Positions 1 to 8,842 of a DNA stretch of 63,080 bases are shown in pieces; position 1 is the first letter of the stretch; each line of letters opens with the position of its first letter. Under the pieces are notes generated by a model. The model made no database searches and had not been told where the DNA came from. It saw only the letters and a program-made list of their open reading frames with translations. The DNA comes from Paenibacillus foliorum (GTDB taxonomy: Bacteria > Bacillota > Bacilli > Paenibacillales > NBRC-103111): positions 1-63,080 of the forward strand of contig NZ_WHOD01000098.1 of assembly GCF_013141765.1 (NCBI RefSeq). The letters run 5' to 3'. The position numbers and the translations under genes were made by a program.

Positions 1-1593
1 GTATCAGCAGGGAACGCGAGCGGCGAAAGCGCGAACGCATCGCAAGTCAGCGTAACTCCAGCTGAAGGGATTACGATTCCAGCAGCTCCAACTGGATTGA
101 CGGCAGCAGCAGGCAATGCTCAAGCAACATTGGGCTGGAGCAGTGTAACAGGAGCCACTTATTACACCGTGAAACGCAGTACTGTGAGCGGGGGCTCATA
201 TACGGTAATAGCAAGTAATGTCAGTGAGACAGCTTACACAGACACAGGCTTAACGAACGGAACGACTTATTATTATGTGGTGACAGCAAGTAATACAGCA
301 GGGCAAAGTGCGAATTCGAATCAAGCAAGTGCAGTACCTTCTACAGGGAGGAGTGGAAATCACAGCAAGGGCAGTGGTACGGGTTCAACGGGCACGGATG
401 TCAGTCAACCAGCCGTTCCGACTGATCTAATTAAAGCCAAAGATGGCAAGGTGGATTCCTCCGAGCTTAAGGAAGCATTTAGCGCTTATTCCAAGGTACA
501 GGTAAAATTAGCTGGGGATAAGATAGAGATTCCTGCGGCCAGTCTTACCGAAGCCAGCAAGGAAACGGGCAAGCTGCTGGTTGTTGCGAGTGATAATGCG
601 ACCTATACGCTGCCTTTATCCTTATTGAAGCTTGAGGCTTTGGCACAGCAGCTGGGAGTGAGCGTGGATGACATGTCCATCCGATTTACACTTCAGAAAC
701 TAAATGGCAGCGATGCAGCTGAAGTTCAAGGCGCTATAGCAGCATTAGGCGGCAAGCAAGCAGCCGATGCCATACATTTTGAAGTGGAAGCAGTTAACAA
801 AGCAGGGCAATCGGTACGCGTTACCTTAGGTTCTACGTATGTATCTAGAGAAATTGCTGTAAATAAGACGATTGATCCCAAGAAAGCGACAGGCGTACGG
901 ATTATGCCGGGATCAAATCAGCTTAGATTCGTGCCAACCCTCTTCTTTACGAAGGACGGGATTACAACAGCTACGATTAAACGTAATGGGAACAGTGTGT
1001 ATACTATAGTAGAAAATAACAAATCCTTCGCTGATCTAGCGAATCACTGGGCCAAGGAAGACATTAAGTTGTTAGCGAATAAGCTCGTCGTTGATGGAGT
1101 GAGCGATAACCGTTTCGAAGCGGACCGCCCTATCACGCGGGCGGAATTTGCAGCGCTGCTGGTCCGAGCATTAGCGATGGATCCTGCGGCTGCAAAAGCA
1201 AGCTTCAGCGATGTAAAAGACGCTGACTGGTATGCAGAAGCAGTGGCAACAGCTGTGTCCGCAGGCATTATAAGCGGCTATGAGGATGGTGCATTCCGTC
1301 CGAATAAAGAAATCACACGTGAGGAACAGGCGGCGATGATTATTCGCGCGATGACTTACGTGGGTGTTGATACAGGGATTACCCAAGCCCAAAGTAAGCT
1401 CGGGGATATCCTGGCACCATTCAAGGATGCAGGCAAAATCGTTTGGGCGAAATCGGAGATTGCTGCAGCCATCCAGTCAGGACTGATGAACGGCATGACG
1501 ACTGACACCTTGGAATCAGGCAGCCATGCCACTCGTGCACAATCGGTCGTATTGTTGAAACGCTTCTTAAGCAAAGTTAACTTTATTAACTAG
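1..1593 (+). CDS. FN3 / DUF4073-like / SLH cell-surface protein, 5' end outside window
   Basis: The frame is open from base 1, so the true start lies upstream. The visible part begins in the tail of one fibronectin type III repeat, continues through a complete FN3 (GATYYTVKRS...TYYYVVTASN) and a Ser/Gly-rich linker, then a roughly 200-residue pre-SLH domain, and ends in three SLH domains (FADLANHWA...PITRAEFAALLVRAL; FSDVKDADWYAEAV; a divergent third). SLH triplets bind pyruvylated secondary cell-wall polymer, so this is a wall-attached exoprotein. The pre-SLH domain recurs in the giant protein at 43241-48103 (shared blocks ending TIKRNGNSVY and TIKRQGNSVY). The ligand or activity of the missing N-terminus is unknown. 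Confidence 0.9.
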   Translation, partial: VSAGNASGESANASQVSVTPAEGITIPAAPTGLTAAAGNAQATLGWSSVTGATYYTVKRSTVSGGSYTVIASNVSETAYTDTGLTNGTTYYYVVTASNTAGQSANSNQASAVPSTGRSGNHSKGSGTGSTGTDVSQPAVPTDLIKAKDGKVDSSELKEAFSAYSKVQVKLAGDKIEIPAASLTEASKETGKLLVVASDNATYTLPLSLLKLEALAQQLGVSVDDMSIRFTLQKLNGSDAAEVQGAIAALGGKQAADAIHFEVEAVNKAGQSVRVTLGSTYVSREIAVNKTIDPKKATGVRIMPGSNQLRFVPTLFFTKDGITTATIKRNGNSVYTIVENNKSFADLANHWAKEDIKLLANKLVVDGVSDNRFEADRPITRAEFAALLVRALAMDPAAAKASFSDVKDADWYAEAVATAVSAGIISGYEDGAFRPNKEITREEQAAMIIRAMTYVGVDTGITQAQSKLGDILAPFKDAGKIVWAKSEIAAAIQSGLMNGMTTDTLESGSHATRAQSVVLLKRFLSKVNFIN

Positions 1594-1612
1594 CAGCTTC
1601 ATGCTCTCTAGT

Positions 1613-1667
1613 TAAAAAAACTGCCTGGCTCTCTGTATGTACTTTGAGAGCCCAGGCAGTTTTTTTA
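1613..1667 (+). terminator. Intrinsic terminator of the SLH gene
   Basis: A near-perfect inverted repeat (ACTGCCTGG-CTCTC against GAGAGCCCAGGCAGT), preceded by seven A and followed by seven to eight T, lies about 20 bases past the stop. The symmetrical A and T runs would let it act on both strands. Confidence 0.9.
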
Positions 1668-2044
1668 GAAATTCTCCCATAGTGGCCGTGAGGCCGTGGA
1701 CATTATGAACTCTATCATCAATCATGCTTTATCTTTGGGATCAATAGCACTCACTAGCTCTAGCAAGCGGAACGTAGTTCCGCTATTTGCGTATATCCCA
1801 TCGAATTCATGAAGTCGACGGAACTACGGTGCGTTATTTCGTTTGTAATGACGAGAAATTGCTCTATTTCAAGCAAATAAGTGATCCACGTTCCGTTTCA
1901 CTCGAATGATATCGTTTACATATTTAAATAGAGCATCTCTCTTCCTCTTCAGCGTTAAGAGTTAAGAGTTAGCCGTTAAGAGTGTGAAGTGCCGCTCAAA
2001 CGGTGATTGGCAGACGGAGGAACATGGATCTCCATGGATCCGGT
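1668..2044. other. Non-coding stretch with short degenerate repeats
   Basis: No supported gene is visible. A 7-3-7 palindrome (GCGGAAC-GTA-GTTCCGC, about 1768-1784) is followed by related words, ACGGAACTACGGTGCGTTATTTCG near 1819 and CACGTTCCGTTTCACTCG near 1889, which share a GTTCCG(C/T)..TATTTxG flavour. They may be decayed copies of an intergenic repeat. A short GTTAAGA microsatellite lies around 1954-1980. Confidence 0.4.
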
Positions 2045-2109
2045 TTCTTGACACATTTACAAAACATTTACGCGTGTTTGATCGTAAGATAACATTCGGT
2101 TGTTATAGT
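2045..2109 (+). promoter_or_regulatory. Pho-box-like promoter of the HAD/ugp operon
   Basis: Hexamers TTTACA (2056), TTTACG (2067), TTGATC (2078) and ATAACA (2089) recur every 11 bases and sit just upstream of a TATAGT -10 box (2104-2109) with no good -35. In Bacillus, PhoP binds direct repeats resembling TTAACA at 11-base spacing in the -20 to -60 region, which fits this layout. The outer two hexamers match poorly, so the assignment is inference, supported by the phosphate-ester genes downstream. Confidence 0.45.
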
Positions 2110-2154
2110 ATGGAAGTAAGAAACAATTGGATAACAAGGGTACGAGATGAGGAG

Positions 2155-2227
2155 AAAACCCTTTTATGCAGCAGACGGACAGCCTGTTTAGGCGAGTGCA
2201 GCCGTTTGATGGATAGAGGGTTTTTTG
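2155..2227 (+). terminator. Terminator-like hairpin inside the operon leader (possible attenuator)
   Basis: Three stacked stems are visible: AAAACCCT (2155-2162) with AGGGTTTT (2217-2224), CAGACGG (2172-2178) with CCGTTTG (2202-2208), and GCCT/AGGC closing a GTTT loop (2182-2193). The outer stem runs straight into TTTTTT. The hairpin lies between the promoter and the first gene, so it would stop transcription unless an alternative fold or factor relieves it. It matches no riboswitch class I recognise. Confidence 0.5.
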
Positions 2228-2348
2228 TGCTGTTGTTCAGGAGGTATAAGTTTTACGGCTTGATGTTTTGTATCAACATGGACAAACGTGGACGGTCCGC
2301 TAAGGACAGTTAAGCCGACTATTCTTGTTTACAGGAGGGGCACAGACA

Positions 2349-3149
2349 TTGTCGGATGTGATCGATTTTGAAGGCTATTTTTTTGACTTGGATGGAACGG
2401 TTTTGCTGGAAGAACAACTGCTTCCAGGTGTTCTAGAGACTCTTAAGGTGCTGCGTCAAGCAGACAAGAAGATCCTATTCCTCACCAACACGACAACACG
2501 AACGAGAAGAGAATGTCAGGTTCGTCTTCAGAAGCTGGGTCTTGAGGTGTATCTGGACGAGATAATTACGGCGGCATTCACCTCGGCGCTTTACTTGCGT
2601 GAAAGTCACCATGAGCCAGTCGTGTTAGTAGTAGGAGAGTTGGCGCTGATCCATGAACTGGAGGAGCAAAAGCTTCAGCATACGACGGATCCATTAGCAG
2701 CTACCCATGTGCTTGTTGGCATGGACATGAGCTTCAACTACGACAAGCTGCATCAAGCGATGAAAGCTGTGCGCAATGGAGCGACTCTGATAGCAGCTAA
2801 TCCTGACCCGAATTGTCCAGTGGTCGGCGATCTCATCCCTGACACATGGTCGATGGTAAAAGCGATTGAAACAGCGAGCTGTGTTGCAGCGACAGCGGTA
2901 ATTGGCAAGCCATCGAAGTACTACGGTACCAAGGTGCTGGAGAGAAGCGGGCTTCCTGGCGAGCGTTGTCTTATGGTTGGTGACAGGCTGGAGACCGACA
3001 TTTTGTTCGGAGCAAACAATGGTCTTCGTACAGCATTAGTGCTTACAGGGGTCACCTCCGAGAACGATATGAAGCTATCTCCGATTAAACCGGATTATGT
3101 ATGGTCTTCACTTAATGATTTCGTATTGAGGTATCAAGCAGCCAATTGA
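2349..3149 (+). CDS. HAD-superfamily IIA phosphatase (NagD/PGP-like)
   Basis: The protein is a 266-residue cytoplasmic phosphatase with all four HAD motifs: FFDLDGTV (nucleophile and acid Asp), LFLTNTT, the Lys of GKPSKYYG, and MVGDRLETDILFGAN. The C2-type cap between motifs II and III and the overall length fit the NagD/phosphoglycolate-phosphatase branch. The TTG at 2349 is taken as start because AGGAGGGG (2333-2340) ends 8 bases before it; an upstream in-frame TTG at 2325 lies before that site. It is followed by a UgpB-type transport operon, so it may dephosphorylate imported glycerol 3-phosphate or a related phosphate ester. Substrate specificity in this family cannot be read from sequence. 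Confidence 0.88.
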   Translation: MSDVIDFEGYFFDLDGTVLLEEQLLPGVLETLKVLRQADKKILFLTNTTTRTRRECQVRLQKLGLEVYLDEIITAAFTSALYLRESHHEPVVLVVGELALIHELEEQKLQHTTDPLAATHVLVGMDMSFNYDKLHQAMKAVRNGATLIAANPDPNCPVVGDLIPDTWSMVKAIETASCVAATAVIGKPSKYYGTKVLERSGLPGERCLMVGDRLETDILFGANNGLRTALVLTGVTSENDMKLSPIKPDYVWSSLNDFVLRYQAAN

Positions 3150-3275
3150 TGATGTATTTAACCTTGCTTCACACTGCTGTAATAGCTGCTTTACATTTGT
3201 CTGTTACAGTGGTAGTGGATAAGCACGCAGTGGAGCAAGCCTGCATACCAAACTATTTTTAAAGGAGAGAATTCC

Positions 3276-4604
3276 ATGCGTTCCCTTACAACCAAAATGA
3301 TTAGTATCGCTTTATGCTGCACCACACTTGCTGCTTGCGGCAAAACGGCTTCCGTGCCTAATACCGCTTCACCTGCAGCGGCTCCTGCTGAAACCAAGAC
3401 AGAAGAGAAGGTTGAGCTAACCTTCTATTACCCAATCGCAGTTGGAGGGCCTTTGACGTCTACAATTGAGCTTATGGCCAAAGAATTCACAAGTCAGAAT
3501 CCTAATATTACGGTGAAGCCTGTCTACACAGGAAGCTATGCAGATACCGCTGTGAAGACGCAAGCTGGAGTACAAAGCAAACAACCCCCTGATGTGGCCG
3601 TGTTGCAATCGACAGAGCTATTCAGCTTGCTGGATATGAATGCCGTTATTCCATTGAATGATTTCATTGCCAAAGAAGGCGGAGACAAATACCTTTCTGA
3701 TTTCTACCCGGCGTTCATGTCTAACTCTCAAACTGGCGGCAATACATACAGTATCCCTTTCCAACGCAGCACTATCGTTCTTTATTATAACAAGGCACTA
3801 TTCAAGGAAGCGGGTCTCGATCCTGAGAAGGCGCCGCAAACGTGGGCAGAAATGAAGGACTACGCCAAGAAGCTGACTAAGAACGGCACTTGGGGTCTAG
3901 AAATCCCTGTAACCGGCTATGGGTACTGGATGCTTCAAACTTTTGCCTTGCAAAATGGTAAAAACCTGATGACTGAGGATGGCAAAAAGGTCATGTTCAA
4001 CACGCCTGAGAATGTAGAGGGAATGCAATATTGGAGCGACTTGTCCAAGAAGGACAAATCGATGCCTGAGGGAGTTACCGATTGGGGAACCGTGCCTTCC
4101 GATTTCTTAGAAGGTAAAACAGCGATGATGTACCATACGACCGGAAACCTATCTAATGTAAAAAAGAATGCCAAATTCGACTTCGGCGTAGGCTTCCTTC
4201 CTAAGAATAAAAACTTCGGCAGCCCAACGGGCGGAGGCAATTTCTATATTTTCAAGGATATTGACAAAAAGAAGCAGGAAGCAGCATGGAAGTTTGTGAA
4301 GTTCATGACCGAAACGGAACGCGCAGCACAATGGAGTATCGATACCGGCTATGTAGCTGTGAAGAAATCGGCTTATGAAACCGAGCGCATGAAGAAATAT
4401 GCCGCTGATTTCCCGGCAGCTCTCGTAGCCCGCGATCAGCTACAATATGCATCGGCTGAGCTGTCCACACATAACAACGGTAAAGTTATGAAAACATTGA
4501 ATGACCAGGTGCAGGCTGTACTGACAGGCACACTGACCCCTGCTGAAGCTTTGCAGAAAGCACAAGAAGAGGCAGATAAAGCTTTGGCTCCATTTAATAA
4601 GTAA
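3276..4604 (+). CDS. ugpB: UgpB-like extracellular substrate-binding lipoprotein
   Basis: A lipoprotein signal peptide with lipobox LAAC (Cys about residue 20) precedes a type-1 solute-binding fold of 442 residues in total. Blocks recall Escherichia coli UgpB: IPFQRSTIVLYYNKALF, AGLDPEKAPQTW, GNLSNVKKNAKFDFGVG and DTGYVAVKKSAYE. UgpB captures sn-glycerol 3-phosphate or glycerophosphodiesters for an ABC importer. The ribosome site AAAGGAGAG precedes ATG 3276. Two permease genes follow but no ATPase gene, so a shared MsmX/UgpC-type ATPase encoded elsewhere is probably used. A glycoside substrate remains possible, because the family is broad. Confidence 0.82.
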   Translation: MRSLTTKMISIALCCTTLAACGKTASVPNTASPAAAPAETKTEEKVELTFYYPIAVGGPLTSTIELMAKEFTSQNPNITVKPVYTGSYADTAVKTQAGVQSKQPPDVAVLQSTELFSLLDMNAVIPLNDFIAKEGGDKYLSDFYPAFMSNSQTGGNTYSIPFQRSTIVLYYNKALFKEAGLDPEKAPQTWAEMKDYAKKLTKNGTWGLEIPVTGYGYWMLQTFALQNGKNLMTEDGKKVMFNTPENVEGMQYWSDLSKKDKSMPEGVTDWGTVPSDFLEGKTAMMYHTTGNLSNVKKNAKFDFGVGFLPKNKNFGSPTGGGNFYIFKDIDKKKQEAAWKFVKFMTETERAAQWSIDTGYVAVKKSAYETERMKKYAADFPAALVARDQLQYASAELSTHNNGKVMKTLNDQVQAVLTGTLTPAEALQKAQEEADKALAPFNK

Positions 4605-4759
4605 GATACCAATGAATTGGGGGAGCACCTTGAGGGTATGGCTGAGCTTAGGTAAATGCCATTGAAGCACCCACCCCCGTGTGTGCTCCTGTTCTTCTCT
4701 TAACTCAGATGGATACGGTATATAGAATTTAGACACTTATGTAAGAAGGAGGCTCCCCC

Positions 4760-5650
4760 TTGGGCGTCACAAAATTAAACCTTTGGAAAACGAACGTTTT
4801 TGCATGGCTGCTGCTTTTGCCTTCGTTAATCTTTTTGTTCCTGTTCACCTTTTACCCGATTGCCAAGACGATCCGCCTAAGCCTTTACCAAGCTGATTTG
4901 GCTACTCAGGTGCCTCTGTTTATAGGTTTGGATAATTATTCGAATCTGTTGGATGACGAGATATTCTGGAAGGTGATGTACAACAATTTCTGGTTTGCGC
5001 TGGGAACAGTGCCCACCTCAATTAGTCTTGCTATTCTGATGGCGATTTTCGCTAATAAAGCACTTCGGGGGACTGGCTTGGTACGTACTGCCTTTTTCTA
5101 CCCTACCATGATACCTATGATTGCTGTTGCCAATATTTGGTTGTTTATTTATACACCGCAATACGGATTGTTGAGCAGAGTAATGAAAAGCTTTAGTGCT
5201 GGCGATATCAACTGGCTAGGATCTCCTCAGATGGTTATGTGGGCGATGGTTTTTATGGTGATTTGGAAGGAAGCCGGCTATTTCATGATATTTTATTTGG
5301 CTGGGCTGCAAAATATTTCCCCCGATCTATATGAATCGGCTCATGTGGACGGTGTAGGGCGATGGACGGTATTTCGCAAAATCACGTTTCCCCTGCTGAT
5401 GCCGACTACCTTGTTTGTAACTATTGTGGCGTTGACGAACTCGTTCAAGCTGGTAGATCATTTGATGATTATGACCAAAGGCGGGCCGAACAACGCGAGT
5501 AATTTGCTACTCTATTATATTTACGAAACGGCCTTCAGCTTCTGGGATCAGGGCGTGGCCTCCACCTTGACTGTGGTGATGATTGCGGTTCTGCTGCTGT
5601 TTGCTGCTTTGAATTTCTTTGGTTTGGATAAAAAAATTCATTATCATTAA
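4760..5650 (+). CDS. ugpA: ABC transporter permease, UgpA/MalF type
   Basis: This 296-residue inner-membrane permease has six predicted hydrophobic segments. The first is WLLLLPSLIFLFLFTFYPIA, and the cytoplasmic EAA loop reads YESAHVDGVGRWTVFRKITF; that loop contacts the ATPase. TTG 4760 is preceded by AAGAAGGAGG with 7-8 base spacing. It follows the binding-protein gene after 155 bases that contain weak inverted repeats (GGAGCAC 4622-4628 and GTGCTCC 4683-4689). The Ugp name rests on the neighbouring binding protein, not on this sequence alone. Confidence 0.85.
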   Translation: MGVTKLNLWKTNVFAWLLLLPSLIFLFLFTFYPIAKTIRLSLYQADLATQVPLFIGLDNYSNLLDDEIFWKVMYNNFWFALGTVPTSISLAILMAIFANKALRGTGLVRTAFFYPTMIPMIAVANIWLFIYTPQYGLLSRVMKSFSAGDINWLGSPQMVMWAMVFMVIWKEAGYFMIFYLAGLQNISPDLYESAHVDGVGRWTVFRKITFPLLMPTTLFVTIVALTNSFKLVDHLMIMTKGGPNNASNLLLYYIYETAFSFWDQGVASTLTVVMIAVLLLFAALNFFGLDKKIHYH

Positions 5651-5670
5651 GAAAAAGAAAGGCGATTCTT

Positions 5671-6483
5671 ATGCTGCTATCGAAATTGAACATTAGCCGC
5701 TGGCTCCTATATATATTCGCTGCATTGTGGCTTGTACCGCTGCTTTGGATGACGGTGACGGCATTCCGTCCCAAGCAGATCGCGCTCTCGCCCTCGTTTT
5801 CGATGGAGTTTACACTCCAAAACTTTGCCACTGTATGGTCTGCTGCGCCGTTCACCCAATATTACATCAATACCGTTATTATCGTCGTGTGTATCTTTGG
5901 TGTGCAGATGATTACCGCTACGATGGCTGCTTTTGCTTTTGCCCGAGTTAAATTTTATGCCAAAAGCTTAGTATTTCTGTTGTTTCTCGTGCAAATTATG
6001 GTTCCGGCGGATGTGCTAATTTTTCCAAACTACACGGTTCTGAAGGAATTGTCGCTGCTCGATACGAAGCTTGGTATTATGATACCTTATTTTGCCTCAG
6101 CCTTTGGCATTTTCCTGCTGCGTCAAATGTTCATGACAATCCCGCCGGAGCTGGATGAAGCCGCCATGATAGAGGGCTATTCCAAGTGGCAGATTCTTTG
6201 GAGAATTTATTTTCCATTGTCTCGCCCCTCTTATATTGCGTTTGGACTAATCTCGGTCAGTACTCATTGGAACAACTTTTTGTGGCCGCTCATTGTAACG
6301 AATTCGGTTGAAAACAGGCCCTTGACCGTGGGACTTGCGATATTCGCCCAATCCTATGAGATTGGCGCTCAATGGACGGAGGTCAGTGCAGCCACACTGT
6401 TGGTTATTGCCCCGCTAATGGTCGGATTTCTGCTGTTCCAGCGTCAGTTTATGAACAGCTTCATCCATTCGGGAATTAAATAA
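5671..6483 (+). CDS. ugpE: ABC transporter permease, UgpE/MalG type
   Basis: This 270-residue six-segment permease pairs with the preceding one. The EAA loop is LDEAAMIEGYSKWQILWRIY, and the C-terminus FMNSFIHSGIK is typical of the MalG/UgpE branch. It starts 20 bases after the previous stop, with AAAGAAAGG as ribosome site, so the two permeases are co-transcribed. No ATPase follows: the next element is a TPP riboswitch that opens an unrelated operon. Confidence 0.87.
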   Translation: MLLSKLNISRWLLYIFAALWLVPLLWMTVTAFRPKQIALSPSFSMEFTLQNFATVWSAAPFTQYYINTVIIVVCIFGVQMITATMAAFAFARVKFYAKSLVFLLFLVQIMVPADVLIFPNYTVLKELSLLDTKLGIMIPYFASAFGIFLLRQMFMTIPPELDEAAMIEGYSKWQILWRIYFPLSRPSYIAFGLISVSTHWNNFLWPLIVTNSVENRPLTVGLAIFAQSYEIGAQWTEVSAATLLVIAPLMVGFLLFQRQFMNSFIHSGIK

Positions 6484-6575
6484 ATCTAAGAGATCATGAA
6501 TATGGCTGAAGTTTGAGTTAGCAAGTACTCGTATGGTACTATCTAAATAACCGCTAATTGAATATTTATTGAACA

Positions 6576-6660
6576 CTAGGGGTGCTGTTTAAGCTGAGAG
6601 AGACGACCTAAAGTCTTAACCCTTCAATACCTGATCCGGATAATGCCGGCGAAGGGAAGT
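6576..6660 (+). promoter_or_regulatory. TPP (THI-element) riboswitch
   Basis: The conserved TPP aptamer blocks are present in order: AGGGGTGCTG, GCTGAGAGAGAC, ACCCTTCAATACCTGATC and CGGATAATGCCGGCGAAGGGAA. The distance to the ylmB start is about 170 bases. That stretch holds TTGCATG...CTATGCAA and CCGCTT...AAGCGG inverted repeats (around 6670-6710), which could form the expression platform, though the T-run after them is weak. The aptamer assigns the downstream genes to thiamine salvage. Confidence 0.95.
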
Positions 6661-6831
6661 GGCTGTACTTGCATGGGGTTGTCTATGCAATTAGCCGCTT
6701 TCATTCGGAAGCGGTTTATTTGCTATTGTGCGGCTGGGCATACTTTGATGGCTTTTCTATGGAAAAGCTAAGCGGGAAGCTTATGAAGAAAGCTTTTGCT
6801 TATGCAAAAACTTTTAGGAGGAGAACATGCT

Positions 6832-8106
6832 ATGAAAGAGCAGTTGGACCTGTTGATCCGGCAAGTCGATGATCGTCAAGATGAGCTGATTGGTCTGTTA
6901 GAGCGGTTAATTCAATTCCGTACACCGGCTCCACCTGCCCGTAATACGGAGGAAGCCCAGCAGTTTATCGCATCTTTTTTACAAGATAAGGGCTTTGCAA
7001 TAGATAAATGGGATGTGTACCCTGGAGATCCTAATGTCGTTGGCGTGTTAAAGGGGCAGGCAGGGGATACCTATAAGAGTCTCATTATCAACGGTCATGT
7101 GGATGTAGCAGAGGTTAATGAGGACGAGCCATGGGAGAAGGAACCGTTCACGCCGATAGTAAGAGACGGGGTTATTATCGGGCGCGGCGCTTCGGACATG
7201 AAAGGCGGTCTGGCCGGCGCGTTGTTCGCTATTCAACTGCTGCATGAGGCCGGTATCGAGCTCCCGGGGGATCTCACATTTCAATCCGTAATTGGTGAGG
7301 AAGTAGGAGAAGCGGGAACGCTGGAATGCTGTAAACGCGGCTATAGTGCAGATTTCGCAGTTGTGGTCGATACGAGTGACTTACATATTCAAGGTCAGGG
7401 CGGCGTCATAACCGGTTGGATAACTGTAAAAAGCAAGCAGACCTTCCATGATGCCACCAGAAAAAGTATGATTCATCCGGGAGGCAAGCTGTTCGGCGCG
7501 AACGCAATTGAGAAAATGATGAAGGTCATTCAGGGGCTCCAGGAATTGGAAAGGCACTGGGCGGTCATGAAGAGCTACCCGGGGTATGCACCTGGAACCA
7601 ATACGATCAATCCTGCTGTCATTGAGGGAGGCAGACATGCTGCTTTTATTGCCGATGAATGTCGGTTGTGGATTACCGTCCATTTTTATCCGAATGAAAC
7701 CTACGAGCAGGTAGCGAAGGAAATCGAAGCGCACATTCTACAGGTGGCTGAAGGTGATATATGGCTGAGAGAGAATCCGCCGCAGTTTGAATGGGGAGGG
7801 TCTTCAATGATTGAGGACCGTGGTGAAATCTTTCCTTCTCTGGAAGTAGACGCGAATCATTCCGCTGTGCTTACATTAATGAGCTCGCACGAAAGCGTTG
7901 TTCGCGAACAAGCAATTGTCGATGTTTCGCCTACCGTAACGGATGGAGGTTGGTTCGGAGATGCAGGCATCCCTGCGGCCATATATGGTCCAGGGGATTT
8001 GCAAAATGCGCATGCGGTCAATGAGCAGGTTTCTATTGAGCAGCTGATCCATTTCACCAAAGTCATCCTGAAGTTTATTTATGAGTGGGGTCATACAAGA
8101 AAATAA
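6832..8106 (+). CDS. ylmB: Formylaminopyrimidine deformylase YlmB (M20/ArgE-DapE family)
   Basis: This 424-residue zinc-dependent amidohydrolase has M20 motifs: metal ligands in NGHVDV and GRGASDMKGG, and the catalytic/metal glutamates in IGEEVGEAGT. YlmB removes the formyl group from N-formyl-4-amino-5-aminomethyl-2-methylpyrimidine, a thiamine breakdown product, and feeds TenA. A TPP riboswitch directly upstream and tenA 45 bases downstream make this a much better call than acetylornithine deacetylase or succinyl-diaminopimelate desuccinylase. ATG 6832 is preceded by TAGGAGGAG at good spacing; an in-frame upstream start at 6796 has no ribosome site. Confidence 0.88.
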   Translation: MKEQLDLLIRQVDDRQDELIGLLERLIQFRTPAPPARNTEEAQQFIASFLQDKGFAIDKWDVYPGDPNVVGVLKGQAGDTYKSLIINGHVDVAEVNEDEPWEKEPFTPIVRDGVIIGRGASDMKGGLAGALFAIQLLHEAGIELPGDLTFQSVIGEEVGEAGTLECCKRGYSADFAVVVDTSDLHIQGQGGVITGWITVKSKQTFHDATRKSMIHPGGKLFGANAIEKMMKVIQGLQELERHWAVMKSYPGYAPGTNTINPAVIEGGRHAAFIADECRLWITVHFYPNETYEQVAKEIEAHILQVAEGDIWLRENPPQFEWGGSSMIEDRGEIFPSLEVDANHSAVLTLMSSHESVVREQAIVDVSPTVTDGGWFGDAGIPAAIYGPGDLQNAHAVNEQVSIEQLIHFTKVILKFIYEWGHTRK

Positions 8107-8151
8107 TCATTTGCATTAGTTATAGTTACTATTAGAATTGGAGGAAGCAGC

Positions 8152-8829
8152 ATGAAATTTACCGAACATTTACTGGAAAAGTTCCACCTGGAATGGCGTC
8201 AAACCTTTGAGCATCCTTTTGTGCAGGAGCTGGGTAAGGGGACGCTGGATAAGGAGAAATTCCGTTTTTACATGATCCAGGACTACTTATATTTGATTGA
8301 TTATGCGAAGCTGTTTGCATTAGGGGCGATCAAAGCGAATGATCTTGAAACCATGGGGAGATTTGCTGCGCTTTTGGATTCCACATTGAATGAAGAAATG
8401 TCGCTTCACCGTACCTACGCAGCTAAATTCGATATTTCGGAGGAAGAGCTGGAGCAGGCTAAGCCCTCGCCTATCACTTTGGCGTATTCGCATTACATGC
8501 TTCATGTAGCACAGAATGGTTCGCTCGCCGACCTGACTGCTGCACTGCTTCCGTGCATGTGGAGCTATTGGGAGATTGGTAAAGAGCTGAACCAAATTCC
8601 GGGTTCCGCTGATCATGAATTTTATGGAGAGTGGGTCAGCATGTACAGCTCGGATGAATTCGGCTCCTTGGCACGGTGGTGCATCGGGCTGATGGATCGT
8701 TTAGCGGAAGGGAAATCTGAAGCCGAGCTTGCCAAGCTGGAGGAGATTTTTCAGAATACGACACGCTATGAATATATGTTCTGGGATATGTCTTACAATC
8801 GCCAAATGTGGCCAGCCCACGTAAAGTAA
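8152..8829 (+). CDS. tenA: Aminopyrimidine aminohydrolase (thiaminase II) TenA
   Basis: The protein is 225 residues of the all-helical TenA fold. The active-site cysteine lies in LLPCMWSYWEIG and the C-terminal glutamate region in RYEYMFWDMSY, both positions characteristic of TenA. It hydrolyses 4-amino-5-aminomethyl-2-methylpyrimidine to HMP, the pyrimidine half of thiamine. TTGGAGGAAG precedes the ATG. It follows ylmB under the same TPP riboswitch, giving a two-step salvage unit. Confidence 0.95.
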   Translation: MKFTEHLLEKFHLEWRQTFEHPFVQELGKGTLDKEKFRFYMIQDYLYLIDYAKLFALGAIKANDLETMGRFAALLDSTLNEEMSLHRTYAAKFDISEEELEQAKPSPITLAYSHYMLHVAQNGSLADLTAALLPCMWSYWEIGKELNQIPGSADHEFYGEWVSMYSSDEFGSLARWCIGLMDRLAEGKSEAELAKLEEIFQNTTRYEYMFWDMSYNRQMWPAHVK

Positions 8830-8842
8830 AGGAGAGCTGCCA

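Noticed and set aside
2048..2053. TTGACA as a -35 box
   Set aside because: No -10 box lies at 16-18 bases; the TATAGT at 2104 fits an activator-dependent promoter better.
2260..2276. TTGATG-TTTT-GTATCAA as a further copy of the XRE operator
   Set aside because: Arm spacing is two bases shorter and one arm is imperfect, so it does not fit GATAC-N5-GTATC.
1984..2313. 109-residue open frame before the HAD gene
   Set aside because: It has no ribosome site and overlaps the promoter and the structured leader; its composition is not protein-like.
6832..8106. Acetylornithine deacetylase or DapE assignment
   Set aside because: The M20 motifs fit, but the TPP riboswitch and tenA neighbour point to YlmB.
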